Assembly (NCBI GenBank): GCA_013362785.1
Contig: JABFVM010000196.1
Location: 1 to 50,531, forward strand
Reading direction: 5' to 3'
Length of the DNA: 50,531 nt
From: Streptomyces sp.
GTDB lineage: Bacteria; Actinomycetota; Actinomycetes; Streptomycetales; Streptomycetaceae
In this document: piece after piece, positions 18,151 to 26,584 of the stretch
Position numbering within the stretch: position 1 is the first letter of the stretch
Layout: each line of letters starts with the position of its first letter
Notes under the pieces: model-generated
What the model was told of the DNA's origin: nothing
What the model saw: only the letters and a program-made list of their open reading frames with translations
Database searches by the model: none
Translations under genes and position numbers: made by a program

Positions 18151-18932
18151 CAGCCGCTCACCGTCCCTCGTGCCGCAGGCGCGGAAACCGTGCGCTGTTC
18201 GATCTGTTTGTCGGCGGCCTGCTCCGGGGTCAGCGCCACCACCCGCTGCACGAAGATCCCCGGCAGATGCACCGCGTCCGGATCGATCCCGCCCGGCTCC
18301 ACGAGTTCCTCCACCTCGGCGATGGTCACCCGCCCGGCCATCGCCGCCAGCGGGTTGAAGTTCCGGGACGACTTGTTGAAGACGAGGTTGCCGTGCCGGT
18401 CGCCCTTGGCCGCCCGGACCAGCGCGAAGTCGGTGCGGATGCCGCGCTCCAGCACGTACTCGGTGCCGTCGAACTCCCGTACCTCCTTGGGCGGCGAGGC
18501 CAGCGAGACCCCGCCGGAGCCGTCGTAGCGCCAGGGCAGCCCGCCCTCGGCGACCTGCGTGCCCACGCCGGCCGGCGTGTAGAAGGCGGGGATCCCGGCC
18601 CCGCCGGCCCGCAACCGCTCCGCCAGCGTGCCCTGCGGGATCATCTCCACCTCCAGCTCCCCGCCCAGGTACTGCCGCGCGAACTCCTTGTTCGCCCCGA
18701 TGTAGGAACCGGTGACCCGCGCGATCCGCCCCGCCGACAACAGCACCGCCAGGCCGGACTCCATCGCTCCGCAGTTGTTCGAGACCACCCGCAGCCCGCC
18801 GACCCCACGCTCGAACAGCGCCTGGATCAATACGTTCGGCACACCGCTCAGCCCGAAACCACCCACCGCGAGCGACGCCCCGTCACCCACATCGGCCACC
18901 GCCTCCGAGGCCGTGGCGACCACCTTGTCCAT
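18150..18932 (-). CDS. pcaI: 3-oxoadipate CoA-transferase, subunit A
   Basis: Partner subunit of PcaJ and first gene of the pca operon. It has 260 residues. The CoA-binding glycine motif is [14 protein letters not shown] near residue 20, and [26 protein letters not shown] is the E-M-PQG region typical of class I CoA-transferase alpha subunits. ATG 18932 is preceded by a weak GGGG. The 237-bp spacer to the divergent pcaV gene holds a dyad at 18973-18990 and promoter-like hexamers at 19011-19039. Confidence 0.96.
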   Translation of the reverse strand: MDKVVATASEAVADVGDGASLAVGGFGLSGVPNVLIQALFERGVGGLRVVSNNCGAMESGLAVLLSAGRIARVTGSYIGANKEFARQYLGGELEVEMIPQGTLAERLRAGGAGIPAFYTPAGVGTQVAEGGLPWRYDGSGGVSLASPPKEVREFDGTEYVLERGIRTDFALVRAAKGDRHGNLVFNKSSRNFNPLAAMAGRVTIAEVEELVEPGGIDPDAVHLPGIFVQRVVALTPEQAADKQIEQRTVSAPAARGTVSG

Positions 18933-18972
18933 CCGAGAAGCCCCATCTCTTCCGAGCCTTCAGCACCTGGAT

Positions 18973-18990
18973 TAGTCAGGGCACTGATTA
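18973..18990. promoter_or_regulatory. candidate PcaV operator
   Basis: TAGTCAG (18973-18979) and CTGATTA (18984-18990) form an imperfect dyad (one mismatch) separated by 4 bases, in the leader of pcaI. A partial copy TCAGTGCAC (19108-19116) sits just after the putative pcaV -10. MarR proteins usually bind dyads of this size in the shared divergent promoter region. Confidence 0.5.
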
Positions 18991-19010
18991 TTTCAGCGAG
19001 GTTGGCTCTC

Positions 19011-19039
19011 ACGCTGCCATCGGAGCCGGAAGCCGTCAA
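19011..19039 (-). promoter_or_regulatory. putative promoter of the pca operon
   Basis: Read on the minus strand: TTGACG (19034-19039), 17 bases, CAGCGT (19011-19016). The -35 fits well and the -10 is weak. The transcript would start near 19004 and run through the dyad at 18973-18990, a sensible place for repression. Confidence 0.4.
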
Positions 19040-19115
19040 GGCCTCGGTAAATGCGAGAACAGGGTGCCGCTCATCTCGAAGCCAGGCCCGCGATGGTCCG
19101 GTATTGTTCAGTGCA

Positions 19116-19154
19116 CCGACGAATGACTCCGACGAATGACACCGACGAATCCGA
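19116..19154. repeat. 13-bp tandem repeat x3 before pcaV
   Basis: The unit CCGACGAATGACN is repeated at 19116, 19129 and 19142; the third copy diverges after the ninth base. It lies between the possible pcaV -10 (TATTGT, 19102-19107) and the ribosome-binding site. Confidence 0.8.
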
Positions 19155-19169
19155 CCAGGGGGAGCGCGC

Positions 19170-19634
19170 ATGGCCGCCGTGGATCTCACCACCCACCCCG
19201 GGCATCTGGCCCGGCGGCTCCAGCAGGCGCACTACCTGCTGTGGAACACGATGGTGTCCGAGGAGATCACCTCGCCCCAGTTCGCCGTCCTCAACACGCT
19301 CGTCGCCGAGCCGGGCCTGGACCAGCGGACGGTGGGGGAGCGGGTCGGGCTCGACCGGTCCACCATCGCCGAGGTGATCAGCCGGCTCGGTCGCCGAGGG
19401 CTGCTCGACAAGGTCCGCGACCCCCAGGACGGCCGCCGCTTCCTGCTGCGCCTCACGGACGAGGGGCTGCGGACGCACAAGAAGCTGACCGTGCGCACGG
19501 CCCGGATGAACCAGGTCTTCCTGGCCCCGCTGTCCGCCGAGGAACAGACGCTGTTCTTCGATCTGATCCGGCGTGTCTCGGACGCGGCCGAGGGGCTGCG
19601 CAATCCGGCGGAACCCCTCGTCGCGCAGCCCTGA
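19170..19634 (+). CDS. pcaV: MarR-family repressor of the pca operon
   Basis: A 154-residue winged-helix regulator divergent from pcaIJFHGBL. In S. coelicolor the regulator in this position is PcaV, a MarR repressor relieved by protocatechuate, in which Arg15 contacts the ligand. Here residue 15 is also Arg (HLARR, residues 12-16). The HTH reads TVGERVGLDRSTIAEVISRL, and the wing DPQDGRRFLLRLT has the MarR DxRxxxxxLT-like pattern. GGGGGAG lies 6 bases before ATG 19170. Identification rests on position, length and Arg15; ligand specificity is inferred from the known case. Confidence 0.92.
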   Translation: MAAVDLTTHPGHLARRLQQAHYLLWNTMVSEEITSPQFAVLNTLVAEPGLDQRTVGERVGLDRSTIAEVISRLGRRGLLDKVRDPQDGRRFLLRLTDEGLRTHKKLTVRTARMNQVFLAPLSAEEQTLFFDLIRRVSDAAEGLRNPAEPLVAQP

Positions 19635-19685
19635 ACACAGCTCTGACCGCAGCTCTGGTCGCAGCCCTGACCGCCGCCCGGACGC

Positions 19686-20687
19686 TCAGTGCGCCGTGGC
19701 GAACACCACCCACACCTGGCCGTGCTGGAACTTCATCGGCTTGCCGTTGCGGGTCGTGAACGTCGTGCCGGCCGACGCCTTCGGACGCTTCCACTTCACA
19801 CCGTCGTAGGCGAGTCCGTCCCGCAGCACCGTCGCCTTCCCGGCGCCGACCGTCTCGGAGTACGGCGTGTTGTTGCCGAGGAAGTCATGGAACCTGGACT
19901 CGCGCACCTTCACGTACTGCACGACGACCGTCCCGGCCGTCACCCGCCGCCCGTCCGTCGTCCTGGCGGCCTGGCCGTCCATGGCGACCAGCCAGCAGTT
20001 CCGGCTGCTGGACCAGGTGAAGGAGTACCGGGCCGCTTCGAAGCGCACCGACCGCGAGTGCACGGCCTTGCCGCCCGCGGGGGCGGCGCCGAAGCGGAAG
20101 CCGGTCGTCAGGACGTCCGTTCCCGGGGCGGGGGACATCAGCCGGCGGGGCCGCAGATAGAGGTTGTGCGGTGAGGGCCTCTTCTTGTAGCGGAAGTACG
20201 CGTTGGTCGCCTTCTCGGGCGGCTCCGCCCGCACCGATGTCTTGTCGATCAGCGGCAGGAGCTTGCGCTGGGCCCCGGAGAAGGCGAGCGTCGGCCGGTC
20301 GAACTGGCGCAGCAGCTCCAGGTCGCTCTCGCGGGCGCTGCGTACCGGCCCGACGACCTTCGGCAGCTTCTGCGCGTACATCGCCATCAGCCGGCTGAGC
20401 CCGCCCTCGACCTGCTCGACGTACACGATGTCCGCCTCGTTCAGGCCCGTGTGGGGCCGTGCGGCGCGCACGTTGTCGATCTTCACGGCCAGGATCGACT
20501 TGTACTTCGCCCTGCTCTTGTTCTCACTCGGCGCGGGGGGCTGTTGCTTGCCGCGGCCGTCGTCGCGTGAGTCGTCGGAGGTCGTGCAGCCGGCCGCCAA
20601 GGAGGCCGTCATCAGGGCGGCCAGCAGAGCCGCTGTCGCCGTGGTGCCTCTCGTGCGGACCCCTCGCTGTCTGCCCACCGTTGTCAC
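19686..20687 (-). CDS. DUF3048 (YerB-like) lipoprotein
   Basis: A 333-residue secreted lipoprotein of unknown function. A lipobox LAAGC follows an Ala/Leu-rich signal segment in the first 33 residues. The DUF3048 N-terminal domain starts at about residue 65 (LAVKIDNVRAARPHTGLNEADIVYVEQVEGGLSR, quoted in parts: KIDN, RPHTGL, ADIVYVEQVEGG). It continues with VGPVRSARESD. The C-terminal half contains the paired family strand WVVFATAH at the end. The start is GTG 20687. It is divergent from the alcohol dehydrogenase gene across 198 bp with an AT-rich core (20718-20745). Confidence 0.88.
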   Translation of the reverse strand: MTTVGRQRGVRTRGTTATAALLAALMTASLAAGCTTSDDSRDDGRGKQQPPAPSENKSRAKYKSILAVKIDNVRAARPHTGLNEADIVYVEQVEGGLSRLMAMYAQKLPKVVGPVRSARESDLELLRQFDRPTLAFSGAQRKLLPLIDKTSVRAEPPEKATNAYFRYKKRPSPHNLYLRPRRLMSPAPGTDVLTTGFRFGAAPAGGKAVHSRSVRFEAARYSFTWSSSRNCWLVAMDGQAARTTDGRRVTAGTVVVQYVKVRESRFHDFLGNNTPYSETVGAGKATVLRDGLAYDGVKWKRPKASAGTTFTTRNGKPMKFQHGQVWVVFATAH

Positions 20688-20885
20688 CCGCCACCACCCA
20701 CCCAGTCCATTTCACTAATTGTGCGCTTATAAGTTCATAGGTGCCCATACCCGATCGGTTGGTGCGGCGCGCGCGAATCCATCGATCGGCCCATGGCCCG
20801 TGGCGACGGTTCGGCGGGGGAGCGCGCGGGTACCCGGCGCCCACCGCAGCAGCGGACGCACACGTGACGGAGGGAGCACGGGGCG

Positions 20886-22076
20886 ATGAGGGCTGTGACC
20901 TGGCAGGGCAAGCGCGAGGTGCGCGTGGAGAACGTGCCGGACCCGCGGATCGAGGCGCCGACGGACGCGGTCGTCCGGATCACGTCCACCGGTCTGTGCG
21001 GCTCCGACCTGCATCTGTACGAGGTGCTCACGCCGTTCATGACGCCGGGGGACATCCTCGGCCATGAGCCGATCGGCATCGTCGAGGAGGTCGGCGCCGG
21101 GGTGCCCGATCTGCAGGCGGGGGACCGGGTCGTGGTGCCGTTCCAGATCGCCTGCGGCAACTGCTGGATGTGCCTGACCGGGCTGCCGACCCAGTGCGAG
21201 ACCACCCAGGTCACCGGCGAGGGCATGGGCGCCGCCCTGTTCGGCTACACCCGTCTGTACGGTGCCGTGCCGGGCGCCCAGGCGGAGTATCTGCGGGTCC
21301 CGCAGGCGCAGTACGGCCCGATCAAGATCCCCGACGGCCCGCCCGACGACCGGTTCGTCTACCTCTCCGACGTCCTGCCCACCGCCTGGCAGGCGGTCCG
21401 CTACGCCGAGGTCCCGCAGGGCGGCAGTATCGCCGTGCTCGGCCTCGGCCCGATCGGCGACATGGCCTGCCGGGTCGCCCAGGTGCTGGGCGCGGGGCGG
21501 GTGTTCGGCGTGGACCTGGTGTCCCACCGGCTTCAGCGGGCCCGGGAGCGGGGCGTGGAGACGTACGACCTGAGGAGCTTCCACGACGAGAAGGAGCTCG
21601 TCGCCGCCATCCGTGACGAGACCGACGGCCGTGGGCCCGACGCCGTGATCGACGCGGTCGGCACCGAGGCGCACGGCAGCGCCGCCGCCCGGCTGGCCCA
21701 GCAGGCCTCGGCGATGCTGCCGCGCAGGCTGGGCGCACCGCTCGCCGAACGCTTCAGCGTCGACCGGCTCGCCGCCCTGCACACCGCCATCGACCTGGTG
21801 CGGCGCGGCGGCACGATCTCCCTGTCCGGGGTGTACGGCGGCACCGCGGACCCGCTGCCGATGCTCACCCTGTTCGACAAGCAGCTCCAGATCCGGATGG
21901 GGCAGGCCAATGTGCGCCGCTGGAGCGACGACATCCTGCCGTACCTGACCGACGAGGACCCCCTCGGCGTGGACGACTTCGCCACCCACCGGCTGCCGCT
22001 GACGGACGCGCCGCACGCGTACGAGATGTTCCAGCACAAGCAGGACGGCGCGGTGAAGGTGCTGATGCAGCCGTGA
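20886..22076 (+). CDS. zinc-dependent alcohol dehydrogenase (formaldehyde-dehydrogenase-like)
   Basis: A 396-residue medium-chain dehydrogenase. Catalytic zinc ligands are visible in GLCGSDLHLYE (Cys) and GHEPIGIVEE (His, Glu). The structural zinc loop has C-x2-C-x2-C-x7-C (CGNCWMCLTG then QC). The NAD site is GLGPIGDMACRVA. It resembles glutathione-independent formaldehyde dehydrogenases and related actinobacterial alcohol dehydrogenases; the actual substrate is unknown. GGAGGG lies about 10 bases before ATG 20886. It is convergent with the DNA ligase gene, and a 17-bp tandem repeat fills the junction. Confidence 0.92.
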   Translation: MRAVTWQGKREVRVENVPDPRIEAPTDAVVRITSTGLCGSDLHLYEVLTPFMTPGDILGHEPIGIVEEVGAGVPDLQAGDRVVVPFQIACGNCWMCLTGLPTQCETTQVTGEGMGAALFGYTRLYGAVPGAQAEYLRVPQAQYGPIKIPDGPPDDRFVYLSDVLPTAWQAVRYAEVPQGGSIAVLGLGPIGDMACRVAQVLGAGRVFGVDLVSHRLQRARERGVETYDLRSFHDEKELVAAIRDETDGRGPDAVIDAVGTEAHGSAAARLAQQASAMLPRRLGAPLAERFSVDRLAALHTAIDLVRRGGTISLSGVYGGTADPLPMLTLFDKQLQIRMGQANVRRWSDDILPYLTDEDPLGVDDFATHRLPLTDAPHAYEMFQHKQDGAVKVLMQP

Positions 22077-22147
22077 CCGTGGCCGTGGCCGCGTGCCTCC
22101 TGGCGTGACCCGGCCTGCGCGTCGGGCCCGCGGTGCGTGCGGCCCCC

Positions 22148-22206
22148 CATGGCCGTCGGCCCCCCGTGTCCGTCGGCCCCCCGTGGCCGTCGGCCCCGCG
22201 TGGCCC
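22148..22206. repeat. 17-bp tandem repeat x3 plus partial
   Basis: The unit CGTGGCCGTCGGCCCCC is repeated at 22148, 22165 and 22182, with a partial fourth copy at 22199. It ends directly at the ligase stop codon. The rest of the 130-bp spacer is also rich in GGCCGTG. I see no clear hairpin terminator here. Confidence 0.85.
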
Positions 22207-23277
22207 TCAGGCCTGCGGCGCGAAGATCTCCGCGAGGTCGTAGCGCACCGGCTCCTCCAGCTGCGCGTAGGTGCAGCTGGTCGGGGTGCGGTCCGGGCGC
22301 CAGCGGCGGAAGCGGGCCGTGTGCCGGAAGCGCACGCCGTTCTCCATGTGGTCGTAGGCCACCTCGGCCACCCGCTCCGGCCGGAGCGGCACCCAGGACA
22401 GGTCCTTCTTGCCCGACCAGCGGCTCGGCGCGCCCGGCAGCCGCGCCGACTCATGGGCCGCCTCGTCGGACCAGGCCGCCCACGGATGCCCCGCGGCGTC
22501 CGCCATGCGCAGCGGCTCCAGCTCCTCGATCAGCTCGGCCCGCCGCTTCATGGGGAACGCGGCCGACACGCCCACATGCTGGAGCGTGCCCTGGTCGTCG
22601 TACAGGCCGAGCAGCAGGGAACCCACGATCGGTCCGCTCTTGTGCAGCCGGTAGCCCGCGACGACCACATCCGCCGTCCGCTCGTGCTTGATCTTGAACA
22701 TGGCGCGCTCGTCCTGGAGATAGCGCAGGGTGAGCGGCTTGGCGATGACACCGTCCAGACCCGCCCCCTCGTACTGCTCGAACCACCCCCGCGCCGTCTC
22801 GATGTCCGTCGTCGCCGGCGCCACATGCACCGGCGACGTCACCCCGGACAACGCCATCGTGAGCAGCGCCCGCCGGTCCGCCAGCGGCGTCTGGAGCAGC
22901 GACTGGTCGGCCAGCGCCAGCAGGTCGAAGGCCACGAACGACGCCGGGGTCCGCTCGGCCAGCATCCGCACCCGGGAGTCCGCCGGGTGGATGCGCTCGG
23001 TGAGCGCGTCGAAGTCCAGCCGCCCCTCCCGTGCGATGACGATCTCCCCGTCCAGCACGCACCGCTCAGGCAGCCGCTCCTTCAGCCCCGCCGCCAGCTC
23101 GGGAAAGTACCTGGTCAGCGGCTTGGTGGTACGGCTGCCCAGCTCGACCTCGTCCCGGTCGCGGAACACGATCGCCCGGAACCCGTCCCACTTCGCCTCG
23201 TACTGCATGCCCGGCGGGATCTTCGCCACCGACTTGGCGAGCATCGGCTTCACGGGCGGCATCACCGGCAGGTCCAT
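22207..23277 (-). CDS. ATP-dependent DNA ligase (LigC type)
   Basis: A 356-residue ligase that probably works in double-strand-break or excision repair. The adenylation motif I is YEAKWDGFRAI (Lys is the AMP acceptor). Motif III is LDGEIVIA, motif IIIa FVAFDLLAL, motif IV LDGVIAKPL and motif V FKIKHERTADVVVAG. An OB-fold domain follows from about residue 230. There is no polymerase or nuclease part; the polymerase is a separate divergent gene. I took ATG 23277 (MDLPVMPPVKPML, the LigC-like N-terminus) over the ATG 27 bases upstream. The 74-bp spacer to the polymerase gene must hold both promoters. Confidence 0.93.
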   Translation of the reverse strand: MDLPVMPPVKPMLAKSVAKIPPGMQYEAKWDGFRAIVFRDRDEVELGSRTTKPLTRYFPELAAGLKERLPERCVLDGEIVIAREGRLDFDALTERIHPADSRVRMLAERTPASFVAFDLLALADQSLLQTPLADRRALLTMALSGVTSPVHVAPATTDIETARGWFEQYEGAGLDGVIAKPLTLRYLQDERAMFKIKHERTADVVVAGYRLHKSGPIVGSLLLGLYDDQGTLQHVGVSAAFPMKRRAELIEELEPLRMADAAGHPWAAWSDEAAHESARLPGAPSRWSGKKDLSWVPLRPERVAEVAYDHMENGVRFRHTARFRRWRPDRTPTSCTYAQLEEPVRYDLAEIFAPQA

Positions 23278-23351
23278 GGTCCGATTCTGCTCGCACACGA
23301 CCATGAACGCCCGGTGTGCGAGGTGCCCGTGCTGCGCCTACCGTGGCTCGC

Positions 23352-24371
23352 ATGGGCGAAGCGGTGGAGCTGGAGGCGGGCGGCAGAACCGTGCGCCTCT
23401 CCAATCCGGGCAAGATCTTCTTCCCGGAACCCGGCTTCACCAAGCTGGACCTCGCCCGGTACTACATCGCCGTCGGCCCCGGCATCCTGCGCGCCCTGCG
23501 CGACCGCCCCACCACCCTGGAGCGCTACCCGGACGGCGTCACCGGCGAGTCCTTCTTCCAGAAACGGGCGCCCAAGAACATGCCCGACTGGATCCCCACC
23601 GCCCACATCACCTTCCCCAGCGGCCGCAGCGCCGACGAGATGTGCCCCACCGAGGAGGCCGCCGTCCTGTGGGCCGCCCAGTACGGCACGCTCACCTTCC
23701 ACCCCTGGCCCGTACGCCGCGACGACGTCGACCGCCCCGACGAACTGCGCCTCGACCTCGACCCGCAGCCCGGCACCGACTTCGACGACGCCGTCCGCGC
23801 CGCCCATGAACTACGCGCCGTCCTGGACGAGTTCGGCGGCCTGCGCGGCTGGCCCAAGACCTCCGGCGGCCGGGGCCTGCACGTCTTCGTCCCCATCGAG
23901 CCACGCTGGACCTTCACACAGGTCCGGCGCGCCGCCATCGCCGTCGGCCGGGAGTTGGAACGCCGGATGCCGGAGCAGGTGACCATCAAGTGGTGGAAGG
24001 AGGAGCGGGGCGAGCGCATCTTCGTGGACTACAACCAGACGGCCCGCGACCGGACCATCGCCTCGGCCTATTCGGTACGGCCCCGTCCGCACGCCCCCGT
24101 CTCCGCGCCCCTGACCTGGGACGAGGTCGGCTCGGCCCACCCGCAGGACTTCGACATCGCGACCATGCCCGCGCGCTTCGCCGAACTCGGCGACGTGCAC
24201 GCGGACATGGACGACCATCGCTTCTCGCTGGACGCGCTCCTGGAGCTCGCCAACAAGGACGAACGGGACCACGGGCTCGGCGATCTGCCGTACCCGCCCG
24301 AGTACCCGAAGATGCCGGGTGAGCCCAAGCGGGTACAGCCGAGCCGAGCCCGTAAGGATGGATCTACCTAG
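23352..24371 (+). CDS. LigD-type primase-polymerase (NHEJ polymerase domain)
   Basis: A 339-residue stand-alone copy of the LigD polymerase (archaeo-eukaryotic primase) domain, used to fill gaps in non-homologous end joining. LRLDLDPQPGTDF carries the metal-binding acidic pair and SGGRGLHVFVP the conserved His; KRAPKNMPDW and FVDYNQTARDRTIASAYSVR are also typical. The start ATG 23352 follows a TACCGT -10-like hexamer (23339-23344) by 7 bases, so the mRNA is probably leaderless. It is divergent from the ligase, its expected partner. Its stop overlaps the convergent DUF1080 gene by 4 bases. Confidence 0.93.
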   Translation: MGEAVELEAGGRTVRLSNPGKIFFPEPGFTKLDLARYYIAVGPGILRALRDRPTTLERYPDGVTGESFFQKRAPKNMPDWIPTAHITFPSGRSADEMCPTEEAAVLWAAQYGTLTFHPWPVRRDDVDRPDELRLDLDPQPGTDFDDAVRAAHELRAVLDEFGGLRGWPKTSGGRGLHVFVPIEPRWTFTQVRRAAIAVGRELERRMPEQVTIKWWKEERGERIFVDYNQTARDRTIASAYSVRPRPHAPVSAPLTWDEVGSAHPQDFDIATMPARFAELGDVHADMDDHRFSLDALLELANKDERDHGLGDLPYPPEYPKMPGEPKRVQPSRARKDGST

Positions 24372-26584
24372 GGCAACTCCTTGATCCGGATGTCCCGGTA
24401 CGACACCACGTCCGTCGTGCCGTGCACCTGGAGCCCGACGTACCCGTAGGCGAAACGTCGCCCGTCCGTGCCCGGGTCGTCCGAGCGGGGCGGGGTGAAG
24501 TCCTGGCCGCCGGTGTTGTCGAACTCGTTGATCAGTACGCCGTTGCGGTAGACCGAGTAGTGCTGGTCGACGACGCGGATCTCGTAGTCGTTCCAGGTCC
24601 CCTTCTGTGTGACGCCGGCACCGGCGAGGCCCACCCGGTCGAAGCCGTAGACCGAGCCCGTCTTGTACATGTCGCCGTCGGGCCGGTCGAGCACCTGCAC
24701 TTCGTGCCCGTACTTGATGGCGACCCACTCCGGCCGCGACTCCTCGGGGTGGTCATGGACCCACGGGAAGCGCACGAACACACCCGAGTTGGCGTTGCCC
24801 GTGCCCGGGGCGTCGTCCCGCCACTGGAGACGGAGCGAGAAGTCGCCGTACTTGCGCTGCGGGAACCACAGCATGCCCAGGCCGGGCTTGGTCGTCCCGC
24901 TGGTGATCGTGCCGTCGTCGTTCCGCGCGAACGAACCGCCGCCCACCTGCTGCCACTTGGCGAACGACTCCGCGCTGCCGTCCAGGATGGCGCGGTAGCC
25001 CTCGGTCTGCCCGGGCCTGCCGATCCCCGACTCGCGGGCGGCCTTGCGGACGGCGTCGTACTCGCGCTGGTCGATCACTCCGTCCTTGAGCAACTTGTCC
25101 AGGACCGTCTTCACATGCTTGAGGAACAGCGCCTGGGACGTCCACTCCTTCTCGTCCTCGATCAACTCGTTGATCCGGCACCGGCTGTTGGTGAGCCGGT
25201 TCGGCACACCGGAGTCGACCGTGCCGACGATCACCGTCAACCGCTCGTCGAACTCCGGGCAGTTGGGCGCCGGTACCTGACCGGACACCACGGTGAAGGT
25301 CACCGTACGGGCGGCGGAGGTGTTGCCCGCCTTGTCGGTGGCCCGGTAGCCGAGGGTGTGGGTGCCGGCGCGGTCGACCACCACGGGGGCGGTGTAGGCA
25401 AGGTATGGTCCACCGTCGATCGAGTACTCGATCCGGTCGACACCCGAGCCGTGCGCGTCGGCTGCCGTGACCGTCACCTTGGCGTTGCCGATGTACGCCC
25501 CGTCGGAGTTCTTCGTGCCCTCGACGCTCACGCCGGTCACCGGCGGCGTCGTGTCCGGCGCGGGCGACGCCACGACCGTGAACTGCACACTCTTCTCCGC
25601 CGCGACGTTGCCCGCCTTGTCGGTGGCCCGGTAGCGCACCGTATGCGTACCGACCTGATGCACCATCACCGGCGAGGTGTACGCCTGCCAGGCACCCGAG
25701 CCGACCGCGTACTCGATGGTGTTGACGCCGGAACCGGTGTCGGAGGCGGACACCGTGACCGTCGCCATGTCGATGTACGTGCCGTCGGGATTGCGCTCAC
25801 CGCTGACCGTCGCCGACGTCTCCGGCGGCGCCGTGTCGTCGGTCGGCGGCGCGACGACCGTGAACGCGGCGCTCTTCTCCGCCGAGACGTTCCCCGCCTT
25901 GTCGAAGGCGCGGTAGCGGATCTTGTGATCGCCCACCTGGTCGACGACGACCGGGGTGGTGTACGGCGTCCAGGCGCCCGCGTCACCGACCGCGTACTCG
26001 ACGCGGTCGACGCCGGAGCCGCCCTCGTTGTCGGTGGCGTGGACGGCCACGCTCGCCGAACCGACGTACTGTCCCTGCGCGTTCTGCGTCCCGCTGACGT
26101 GGGCCGACGCCTCGGGCGGTGTGGTGTCCTGGCCGCTGCCCTCGGTCACCACCAGGATGCCCTGCATCTGCCCGTGGCCGGGGATCGTGCAGTAGTAGCG
26201 GTAGCGGCCCGGGGTGAGGGTGACCTCGGCGGTGTGCTTGCCGCCCTGGTCGTCGTTCGGGTTGGCGAGGATGTTCAGCTGGACGTCGTTGTTGAACTCC
26301 GGGTCGGAGGTGTCGAACGTCAGCGTGTGCGGCATTCCGGTGGTGTTGCCGGTCGCCGTGCTGTTCTCGAAGACGATCGTCGTCGTGCCCGCCACGGCCG
26401 TCGTGGGCGCCGACCCGTACTTGGTGATGTCGTCGCCCGCCGTCCAGGTGAGCACCTGCGCGGCGGCCGCGGTCGAGCCGTCGGGCTGTCCGACCGCGAC
26501 GGGCGCGGACTGCAGCCCCAGCATCACGAGCAGCACGGCCAACAGGGCCGTCCAGACTCTTCGCTGATGTCGTCGGCGTATCAC
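24368..26584 (-). CDS. secreted cupredoxin / OmpL47-repeat / DUF1080 protein
   Basis: A 738-residue exported multidomain protein. A signal peptide covers about residues 1-31. A plastocyanin-like domain (about 42-148) has a full type 1 copper set: His86, Cys132, His137 and Met140 in YYCTIPGHGQMQG. Three Ig/OmpL47-like repeats of about 90 residues follow (about 153-440), each with DTTPP, GSGVDxIEY, YTxPV and YRATDKAGN. A short helical segment comes next, then a C-terminal DUF1080 (3-keto-disaccharide hydrolase/LamG-like) domain from about 545. The GTG start at 26584 overlaps the upstream TGA as GTGA, so it is translated with the ThuA/sugar-dehydrogenase gene. A role in extracellular carbohydrate oxidation is inferred. 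Confidence 0.88.
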   Translation of the reverse strand: MIRRRHQRRVWTALLAVLLVMLGLQSAPVAVGQPDGSTAAAAQVLTWTAGDDITKYGSAPTTAVAGTTTIVFENSTATGNTTGMPHTLTFDTSDPEFNNDVQLNILANPNDDQGGKHTAEVTLTPGRYRYYCTIPGHGQMQGILVVTEGSGQDTTPPEASAHVSGTQNAQGQYVGSASVAVHATDNEGGSGVDRVEYAVGDAGAWTPYTTPVVVDQVGDHKIRYRAFDKAGNVSAEKSAAFTVVAPPTDDTAPPETSATVSGERNPDGTYIDMATVTVSASDTGSGVNTIEYAVGSGAWQAYTSPVMVHQVGTHTVRYRATDKAGNVAAEKSVQFTVVASPAPDTTPPVTGVSVEGTKNSDGAYIGNAKVTVTAADAHGSGVDRIEYSIDGGPYLAYTAPVVVDRAGTHTLGYRATDKAGNTSAARTVTFTVVSGQVPAPNCPEFDERLTVIVGTVDSGVPNRLTNSRCRINELIEDEKEWTSQALFLKHVKTVLDKLLKDGVIDQREYDAVRKAARESGIGRPGQTEGYRAILDGSAESFAKWQQVGGGSFARNDDGTITSGTTKPGLGMLWFPQRKYGDFSLRLQWRDDAPGTGNANSGVFVRFPWVHDHPEESRPEWVAIKYGHEVQVLDRPDGDMYKTGSVYGFDRVGLAGAGVTQKGTWNDYEIRVVDQHYSVYRNGVLINEFDNTGGQDFTPPRSDDPGTDGRRFAYGYVGLQVHGTTDVVSYRDIRIKELP

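Noticed and set aside
22148..22206. CRISPR-like array
   Set aside because: Units are contiguous with no spacers, so it is a simple tandem repeat.
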